From Campylobacterales bacterium (lineage in GTDB: Bacteria; Campylobacterota; Campylobacteria; Campylobacterales; QNZT01): a DNA stretch of 50,426 nucleotides. The DNA lies in assembly GCA_024278835.1 (NCBI GenBank), contig JAJRSK010000016.1, forward strand, positions 1-50,426. The letters run 5' to 3'. The position numbers and the translations under genes were made by a program. Below the pieces are notes generated by a model. It worked only from the letters and a program-made list of their open reading frames with translations, was not told where the DNA came from and ran no database searches. Below, piece by piece: positions 43,921 through 50,426 of the stretch. Numbering within the stretch: the first letter of the stretch is position 1; every line of letters begins with the position of its first letter.

Positions 43921-45810
43921 TTAAAGCTCTATAAAAGAGAGTGCGAAGAGAGGATTTTTATAGCCATCTTCCCTCTTATATTCACGATATCCTAGAGAAG
44001 GAGCAACACAAAGAAGATAAGATTTCTCTTCATATCTGATAAAGTCATACATCACTCCCTTCATTTTTTCAGAAAAATACTTATCTGGCAGATCTATCTT
44101 ATCTAGAGGACTAAGCGTATCATGTGTTGAAGAGAGTACCGTTTTAGATATATCACAAAAAAGAGAAAAGCCTTTCTCCTCTTCAAGAAAACTATCTTCT
44201 AAAATCTGCTTAAACTCAGGCTCACTGTCAAAAACAACAGCAATACCGCCCAAGGTAGTATTCAGATGATTGATTGAAGCGTTATATATATACGTTGGTT
44301 TATTCTCATAAAACGCACTCTTCTCAAATTTACTGACAACATAGTACTGAGAATTTTGATTATGCAAGACATTTGACAGATAAGAAGCATCAAAATGTTG
44401 ATTTATAATGGATTTATCTTTTGAAGAAGCGACGATTTTTCCACTTGCCTCATAAATAAACATATTCGTATAAACCGTGTATAAATCATTGATAGTATGC
44501 AAAATATTATTGAGTCTATCGCTATCTACCTCATCTTTGAGTAACTCTTCAGAAAATACTGGTGTCAATGCCCACCATCTGCAATCATTAGCACGCTCAT
44601 AGAGATTTCTATCCATCACATCTATACTAAATTTTGTCGCTATTTCGACTTTACTTATCAATGTTTGCGTTGTTAAATCTGATAACTTTTCTGCTGATTT
44701 ATCGATATCAGAAAGCAACGAATTACTAATATTTCTCAAATTATCCAGTATGGGTGTCAAGGTATAAACTCTATTTCTAGAGGCGATTAATTCACCATTG
44801 ATGATAACATCACCTAAGTCTTCAACAACTTCATGCGCTTCATCAATAATCTCTTTTAATTTTGGAGATAAGACTTGTTTTTTAGGAGCACCATTGCTCG
44901 CACAATCGATCGCGCTATTTTCTCTCTTCTTTGAGATAGCACGCATCTTCCAATCGAGACCAAAATACCCTTGATAGCCATTTGTTTTTGCTGCGATTGA
45001 AATATATCTTTTACGATAGACATCAAATCCTTCTACCGCTTCAACAAACAATTTTGCCTCTTGTGGTGCAAAACTAGTATCACTTGTAGCAATAACACCA
45101 CTTGCATCTTCTAAAACCAATACTTGACTATCAAAACATATCGCATCAAATATCTGCTTTAACTCATCTTGAAACTTAAAAGAGAGTGCCAAGATACCAA
45201 GCACTTCAGATTTATAAGTAATTTTCTGCAGATACATCAAGCATTTATCTTCTCTGCCAAAGATATCTGTTTTTGAAAATCTCTCCACATATGTATCACT
45301 TTCTAGCGCTTCATTGATGATACTATCATATGATTGTCGCGTCTTATTATCTGGATTGATGGTAGCTTTTATATCACCATTTATATCTAAAAGTACCACA
45401 TCATCATAGACACTATACTTTGTGACATACTCCTGCAAATGCGCTTTAATGATATCTTTTAATAAAGTACCTTTCAAAAATGATATAATTTTTGTGTCGG
45501 TTGCTAAAAACCCTACATCAGCCGTACGTTCAAATAAATTACGTTTTAAGATATCGATGCCAAAGGTAGCATTCAGCCCAAGCTCCCCTCTATATTTTTT
45601 GATATTCTCTTCGACAAGCGCCACAATGAGTTTATCTTTTAGCTGCTCAAACTTCTCTATCGTTTTATCAGTATAAGTAAATAAATTGACCGTATCATCC
45701 AAAGCATTTATCTTACCTGTCAAAGATATTTTTCGTAAAAATCTATTTTGGTTTTCAATACTTCTCTTTGTTTGTGCAACAAACGGGAAAAAGTCTATAA
45801 GTGCATTCAA
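43921..45810 (-). CDS. Cytoplasmic protein with tandem Cache-like domains
   Basis: This 629-residue protein contains two copies of a Cache-like unit: first FGIDILKRNLFERTADVGFLATD...YSVYDDVVLLDINGDIKATIN...ERFSKTDIF, second FSIDVMDRNLYERANDCRWWALTPVF...NMFIYEASGKIVASSKD. No signal peptide, no membrane helix and no recognised output domain is visible, although Cache domains are normally extracytoplasmic sensors. The N-terminal 60 residues and a hydrophilic middle (about 295-335) may dock on a chemotaxis or kinase partner. Function unknown; the nearest signal gene is the MCP at 41862. Confidence 0.6.
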   Translation of the reverse strand: MNALIDFFPFVAQTKRSIENQNRFLRKISLTGKINALDDTVNLFTYTDKTIEKFEQLKDKLIVALVEENIKKYRGELGLNATFGIDILKRNLFERTADVGFLATDTKIISFLKGTLLKDIIKAHLQEYVTKYSVYDDVVLLDINGDIKATINPDNKTRQSYDSIINEALESDTYVERFSKTDIFGREDKCLMYLQKITYKSEVLGILALSFKFQDELKQIFDAICFDSQVLVLEDASGVIATSDTSFAPQEAKLFVEAVEGFDVYRKRYISIAAKTNGYQGYFGLDWKMRAISKKRENSAIDCASNGAPKKQVLSPKLKEIIDEAHEVVEDLGDVIINGELIASRNRVYTLTPILDNLRNISNSLLSDIDKSAEKLSDLTTQTLISKVEIATKFSIDVMDRNLYERANDCRWWALTPVFSEELLKDEVDSDRLNNILHTINDLYTVYTNMFIYEASGKIVASSKDKSIINQHFDASYLSNVLHNQNSQYYVVSKFEKSAFYENKPTYIYNASINHLNTTLGGIAVVFDSEPEFKQILEDSFLEEEKGFSLFCDISKTVLSSTHDTLSPLDKIDLPDKYFSEKMKGVMYDFIRYEEKSYLLCVAPSLGYREYKREDGYKNPLFALSFIEL

Positions 45811-45901
45811 AATTCATCCCCCCTAATTTTAAGCGACGCAATTGTGTCTCAATTGTGTCCAACATATAAACTAGTATCGGTAAAAATTAAATTAAATGAA
45901 C

Positions 45902-46630
45902 TTAAAAATTAGGATTAAAACCCCCACTTAGAAAGTCATCCCCTCCACTTGCAAAACTAGGGTCACTATACCCTTGCTGTACTGACTTGGCACGAAGCAT
46001 CATGATATCCATCTTTGGGTCGATTCCCTGCGGACAAGCGATAGTACACTCACCACAAAGTGTACAGTCCCACACTCCTTTCTCCTGCACCGCATCGATT
46101 ATCTCTTTTTCACCATCATAGCGACTGTCATTGGTATAACGATACGCCCGTGTCAATGCAAATGGTCCCAAAAAGTTCTCATCCACTTCAAGCACAGGAC
46201 ATGAAGAGAAACAAGAAGAACAGAGGATACAATCGGTCTGTTTTTCGATAGCTTTTTCATCCTCTTTTGACTGTATCATGATAGCACTAGGCTCGGCATA
46301 CCAGCTCTTCACCCGCGAAAGTGTCTCTTGTGCCTTTTGATAATCTACGACTAAATCTTTGATGATTTTCATCTTTGAAAGTGGTGTTACCACATCACCC
46401 TCTTGCAGACGATATCCACAAGCTAAGACCTCTTTATCATTTACCCGCATCGCACAGCTTCCACAGACTTCAGAGCGACATCCATGGTTAAATGTCAAAG
46501 TGGGGTCTTTTTTCGTTTTGATAAATTGCAATGCCTCTAGCAGGGTCATCCCCTCAGGCACCTCATACTCTATCATGATAGAGTTCTCTGGCTGACGATT
46601 TTCGCAGTATCTTTGTATCTCTATTATCAT
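45902..46630 (-). CDS. Succinate dehydrogenase/fumarate reductase iron-sulfur subunit
   Basis: The 242 residues have the [2Fe-2S] cysteines 51, 56, 59 and 71 (CRSEVCGSCAMRVN, LAC) and two ferredoxin-type motifs, C134-x2-C137-x2-C140-x3-C144 and C189-x2-C192-x2-C195-x3-C199-P. It transfers electrons between the flavoprotein and the quinone site. The ATG lies in TATCATGATA, and overlaps the flavoprotein stop (ATGA). The usual third gene of this kind (CCG-domain SdhE or a cytochrome b subunit) is missing; the next gene encodes the double-Cache protein. Confidence 0.9.
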   Translation of the reverse strand: MIIEIQRYCENRQPENSIMIEYEVPEGMTLLEALQFIKTKKDPTLTFNHGCRSEVCGSCAMRVNDKEVLACGYRLQEGDVVTPLSKMKIIKDLVVDYQKAQETLSRVKSWYAEPSAIMIQSKEDEKAIEKQTDCILCSSCFSSCPVLEVDENFLGPFALTRAYRYTNDSRYDGEKEIIDAVQEKGVWDCTLCGECTIACPQGIDPKMDIMMLRAKSVQQGYSDPSFASGGDDFLSGGFNPNF

Positions 46631-48180
46631 GATAACCCCTCCTTCTTCACAATAGTATCCTTCTCAAAAACCGCATCCATATCGGGAAAATCCTCACGAT
46701 AGTGCGCCCCCCGACTCTCTTTTCGCTTCAATGCACTCTCTGCTATCATGATACCAAGCAAGAGGCTATTTCTAAACTTGATAAATTCCACTAGATTGGT
46801 GTTATAGACTCGACTATGGTCTGTGATACCCATCATCGAAAGTTTGTCTTTTAACTCTTCAAGCGTTGATAATAGACTTTTAAGCGCGCTTTCATTTCGT
46901 ACGATGCCCGCATTTTTATAAAAAAGTTTTCCTAAATCATCTCTTTGTTCATAAAAATCTACGCTATTTTCAGCGTTATAGATATCTTCGATGAAGCTAT
47001 CATGATGTTCTCTCTCTATCATGATACGCGCACTTTGTGCAAATTTCGCTGCATTTTCTCCTGCTAGTCTACCAAAGGCTACTATCTCTAGGAGGGAATT
47101 TCCACCAAGCCGATTTGCCCCATGCACACGGGCATTGGAGCACTCACCCACAGCGAACAACCCCGAAACTGTACTCATCAAGTTTTCATCGACAGCAATC
47201 CCACCCATACTATAGTGTGCTACAGGAGCTATAGGCATCTTCTCTTTGACAGGATCTACCCCCTCATACATGATGGATAATTTTCGCTCTTGGGGAATAC
47301 TCTCATCGATAAACGCTTCACCCAGATGACGAATATCCAAAAAGACTTCCCCACCCCTCTCTATCTCAGCCCAGATAGCACGACTCACCTCATCGCGTGG
47401 CTTTAACTCATCGACAAAACGCTCACCCCTCTCATTGACCAAATGCCCACCAGCACCCCGTGCACTCTCCGATATCAACACCCCTGACTTTCGTAGTCCC
47501 GTGGGATGAAACTACACAAACTCCATATTTGAGATATCTGCTCCGGCATGATGTGCTATCATGATACCATCACCCGTAGATTGGCTCGTATTGGTCGTAA
47601 AACCATGGTAAATTCCCGCATAGCCACCTGTTGCCATAACGATAGATTTTGCCTCTATCATGATAGTCTCGGTGGTTTTGATATCAAGAAACGATGCACC
47701 CTCTTTGGAGAGTTCTAACAGATAATGCTCATTTAAAAAAGCTATCTCTTCTTTTAAGCACTGGTCATACAGGGTATGCAGGATTTTTAATCCCGTATAA
47801 TCTTGCGAATAACAGGCTCGTTTACTAGCTGTCCCACCTAAACGACGCTGAGCAATCTTTCCCTCATCTGTACGCGAAAAAGGAACACCAATGGCATTTA
47901 ACCATGCTAAAGTATCAGGCGCCTTCTTGCACATCTTCTCTATCATGATAGAAGATGCTAGCCCCTTAGAAGAGCGTAACGTATCTTCTATATGCAAATC
48001 CACGGAATCTTCTTGTTCATTTGCCAAGGCAGCATTTATCCCACCCTGCGCCATACAAGTCTGACTACGGGTTGGAAAGCCTTCTGAAACAACAAGTACA
48101 GAAGCGCCCTCTTTTTTTGCCGACAAAGCCGCCGAAAGTCCAGCCCCTCCACTTCCGATAATCAATACATCATACACCAT
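46627..48180 (-). pseudogene. Succinate dehydrogenase/fumarate reductase flavoprotein, interrupted by TAG
   Basis: One frame of 517 codons runs from 48180 to 46627 with a single TAG at 47514-47512. Before it are the FAD motif LIIGSGGAGLSAALSAKKEGA, RSQTCMAQGGINAAL, ATGGYAGIYHGFTTN and ISNMEFV. After it the frame goes directly on with FHPTGLRKSGVLISESARGAGG, HYSMGGIAVD and RLGGNSLLE. The conserved motif is E-F-V-Q-F-H-P-T, so the stop replaces Gln (CAG to TAG). Family members oxidise succinate or reduce fumarate. Seven TATCATGATA copies are in or at the ends of the gene. AGGGG precedes the ATG; the promoter region touches the repeat element at 48218. Confidence 0.88.
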
Positions 48181-48217
48181 AATTCACCCCTATATCTATC
48201 TTGTATATTCTAACATA

Positions 48218-48384
48218 GGGCACCTCTAATGCCATTAAGTTAACGACTAAAGAAGTAAATTCTTTTGTCTACGCTAACGCTAAGTTCTCTTCAGCAGAGA
48301 GCTCGCGTGCAGATGAACCGCACTTAATCTTTTTTAAAACGCCTAACTTAATGGCATTGATGGACACCTCTAAAAACCCTAGTC
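48218..48384. repeat. Nested inverted-repeat element in the frdA upstream region
   Basis: AATGCCATTAAGTTA (48228-48242) and its exact reverse complement (48344-48358) enclose about 100 bp. The flanks carry AGGGCACCTCTA (48217-48228) on the left and CACCTCTAAAAACCCTAGTC (48365-48384) on the right; the latter matches the 37463 element over 20 bases. The shared CACCTCTA on both sides looks like one element inserted into another. No transposase ORF is inside. Confidence 0.65.
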
Positions 48385-48391
48385 GTTATAA

Positions 48392-48487
48392 CATCACAGA
48401 TAAGTTTTTGTGTGAGGCACTTACTTGCAGGACTAGCCGTAGCTAATTCAAAAGTAAGTAACGAAGCACAAGGACTTATCTGTGATG
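48392..48487 (+). repeat. 96-bp hairpin element
   Basis: CATCACAGATAAGTTTTTGTG (48392-48412) pairs with CACAAGGACTTATCTGTGATG (48467-48487); the only two departures are T:G, which would be G-U pairs in RNA. ACTTACTT (48419-48426) and AAGTAAGT (48452-48459) extend the stem inside. It could be a MITE, a structured RNA or a terminator remnant. Confidence 0.6.
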
Positions 48488-48560
48488 CCCATAAACTAAA
48501 GAAAAATCATTATTGTACGATATAGGCAAAGATACAAAACTCACACAAGAAAGGGTCAAC

Positions 48561-48917
48561 ATGCTTTCCAAATTCTCCATAAAAAAGAAACTATTTTTTG
48601 TAAATAGTGTTATCTTAATCATAGGTGTACTAGGTATCATTACGACAATATCAACAATGCAGTCAAACACTAAAGCGATTATGCAATTTAAACATATGTT
48701 GGTACTTTCTCAAAAACTATCTTTAATGGTACATGAAACACAAAAAGAGAGAGGTGCTAGTGCAGGATTCATTGGTTCAAAAGGGGAAAAATTCATACAA
48801 GAACTCCCCAAACAGCGCTTACTTACAGATAAACGTATAACAGAATACCATGACTATGTAAAGACACTTTCACCTGAGTATAAGGACCAGCATGGAACAA
48901 AAACTACAAACTTATAA
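48561..48917 (+). pseudogene. N-terminal fragment of a NIT-domain chemoreceptor
   Basis: The ATG at 48561 has AAAGGG upstream. The first residues (MLSKFSIKKKLFFVNSVILIIGVLGIITTIST) are a typical chemoreceptor TM1. They are followed by LSQKLSLMVHETQKERGASAGFIGSKG, the start of a nitrate/nitrite-sensing (NIT) domain. After about residue 110 (TLSPEYK, near 48885) the sequence loses similarity and ends at a stop at 48917; HAMP and signalling domains are absent. The base composition also changes at this point, so an insertion most likely cut the gene here. Confidence 0.75.
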
Positions 48918-50316
48918 TAATGATTTGCAAGTTCAAGAAATAAAACTTGATAAGGCTATACAAAAGTTTTTAGAAAGACAAAATTATGAACATTATGATA
49001 TACAAAAAGTAGATATTGAGACAAATGAAGATATAGACTTTATAAAAATATCCCATATTTCTTATGATAGAAATCAATCTCAAGCAGATTTAAATTTAAT
49101 AGATTTCCAACAATTACTTAGTGCAGTAGCTTCAAAATCAAAAAAATTTGTTTATATGATTGAAAGTTCTTCTGATGGAATTGATTTGTATATAGGTACT
49201 ACAAAAGAGCCTGATAATAATACTTTTTTAAAAGATACTTTTGAAGGTATATATTCAGGTTCTACTCTATTGGATGACAAAAAAAGAGAACCTTTTTTAA
49301 ATAATATGAAACACTCTAAAGCAATGCTTGGTATTCCTGCTTTGAAGAGAGATTCTGATAAAGAGTATAAACAGTCCTTGGAAAAGATTTTATTTCCAAT
49401 GCAGGGAAAAACTTTTCGTATAGTTTTAGTTGCCCAAAGTTATGATTTAAGTACGATTCAAGATATAATTTCAAATTATCAAACTCTCGGTAGTGAATTA
49501 CATAGATTTGTCAAACAAAGCAGAAATGAACAAGAAAGTCATGCTGATTCTCAAGGTATTACTTTAACAGAAGGTTCAAGTATTAGTAATACCAAGGGAG
49601 AAAGTCAAAGTCAAACATCTAGTACAAGTACATCATCTTCAGACTCAACAACCCATACTTCAAGTGGATTTAGAGCAATCTTTGAAAAAACACCTTTTAC
49701 TTCAAATAGAACTTCAACAACTTCAACAAGCTCTTCTGAAAGTAACTCTAAAACAACTTCTACTAATCAATCACGAACTAATTCTACAAATGAAAGTACA
49801 AGTTCAAATAAGAATAATACAAAAACAGACACACTTGGAATAACATTCGATGAGATAAACAAATCAGCAGAGTATTGTGAAAATCTTATAGATACATATA
49901 TAGAAAGGTTTCAAAAAGGTTTAAACCATGGTATGTGGAATTCATCTTTGTATATTCAAGCAGAAAATGAATCAGTATTGTCAGAGTTAGAACATACTTT
50001 AAAAAGTGTTTATAGTGGCGATGAATCTTATTATGAATCAATTCGCTTTAGTAAAAATATGATAGAAAATAAAGATATTAAGATAGAAAAATTACCAATG
50101 CTTTATTTTGATAAAGATATAAAGCACCCCGTACATCCATCATTTGTCGGTTTTTCATCAGCACTTAATACAGAAGAACTTTCTATTTTATCAGCATTAC
50201 CAAATAATGATGTGGAGGGATTAAGTGTATCTAAAATTTCTAGTTTTGGATTAACTCAATCAAAAAATATTGATAAGTATAAATCTATAATGTCCCTAGA
50301 AAAAATAACCAAATAA
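48892..50316 (+). pseudogene. Truncated HerA/TraC-like ATPase, N-terminal part only
   Basis: The 474 residues are richer in A+T than neighbours and start within the broken chemoreceptor, with AAGGA 6 nt before the ATG. Residues 1-215 form a mixed domain, 219-312 are a Ser/Thr/Asn-rich linker (SQSQTSSTSTSSS, NQSRTNSTNESTSS), and 313-474 a second domain ending LSVSKISSFGL...KSIMSLEKITK. In related large ATPases of defence or transfer islands, a Ser-rich linker precedes this region and a P-loop (G-x-T-G-S-G-K-S) follows just after a L-x-x-H-like strand. Here the stop comes exactly there, 58 bp before an IS3-type transposase start. That the ATPase domain was lost to this insertion is inference. 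Confidence 0.5.
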
Positions 50317-50374
50317 TAAAAAAATATTATTCCTAAAATGATAAAATCATAGACAGTTAGATTGGAGAAATATA

Positions 50375-50426
50375 ATGAGCAGAAAAAGAACAACATATAC
50401 AGCAGATTTCAAAGCTAAAATAGTAC
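50375..50426 (+). mobile_element. Start of an IS3-type transposase (OrfA), cut by window end
   Basis: ATG at 50375 begins MSRKRTTYTADFKAKIV, the usual N-terminus of IS3-family OrfA (HTH_Tnp_1). GGAG lies 8 nt upstream. The rest lies outside the window. Its left inverted repeat was not identified in the 58 bp before it. Confidence 0.75.

Noticed and set aside
46627-48180. L-aspartate oxidase (NadB)
   Set aside because: The adjacent gene encodes an SdhB/FrdB iron-sulfur subunit coupled by ATGA, and the motif order fits the SdhA/FrdA group better.

Overview
The window is A+T-rich DNA, most likely a chromosome segment from a Campylobacterota bacterium (a Sulfurimonas/Sulfurospirillum/Arcobacter-like lineage; genus not resolved). 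Supporting this are a NifS-NifU type Fe-S assembly pair, an SdhA/SdhB-like pair of the Campylobacterota kind, fliI, chemoreceptors with NIT or minimal sensor regions, and Tpx. No rRNA, tRNA or CRISPR array was seen.

Layout. 1-3.2 kb: end of a DUF2442 gene, an nrdB gene broken by one amber codon, a membrane-anchored di-haem peroxidase with a pentapeptide-like tail, and a DUF420 membrane protein. 3.2-8.2 kb: tpx, a beta-propeller lipoprotein, a lone autoinducer-2 kinase (lsrK) and an amber-broken AraC regulator. 8.2-14.8 kb: small stress and envelope genes (SnoaL-like, esterase, BFD-like, YceI, a phosphate-regulated porin, AhpD-like, EamA exporter, TetR regulator with four operator-like sites, GNAT). 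14.8-19.6 kb: DJ-1/PfpI protein, frameshifted Crp/Fnr regulator, AlkX-like glycosylase, TetR/DUF1348 pair and a doubly broken hypothetical gene. 19.7-26.4 kb: SDR protein, methyltransferase/TetR pair facing a YceI/dioxygenase pair, then AraC with AhpD-like, DoxX and azoreductase genes. 26.5-35.5 kb: complete phosphate system (pstS, pstC, pstA; pstB, phoU, response regulator, kinase), split by hrpB on the other strand. 35.5-48.2 kb: small ORF, DUF302, DUF533, folE, fliI, nifS, nifU, a chemoreceptor, yajQ, a double-Cache protein, and frdB/frdA (frdA with an amber codon). 48.2-50.4 kb: stacked inverted-repeat elements, a decapitated chemoreceptor, a truncated HerA-like ATPase gene and the start of an IS3-type transposase.

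Three whole-window signals stand out. First, the perfect palindrome TATCATGATA occurs about 46 times by my reading, where well under one would be expected by chance. It lies in genes (as Ile-Met-Ile or Tyr-His-Asp), across start and stop codons and between genes, much like the HIP1 palindrome of cyanobacteria. Second, four promoters carry an 11-bp-spaced direct repeat (TGTAAYCR) exactly 8 nt before a -10-like hexamer. These define a Pho regulon of pstS, pstC, pstB and the porin. Third, four otherwise intact genes (nrdB, AraC, a hypothetical, frdA) are each interrupted by a single in-frame TAG, and two also-present frameshifts affect crp and the hypothetical. This could be pseudogene formation, sequence error or amber suppression.

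All counts and alignments were done by eye and from memory of protein families.
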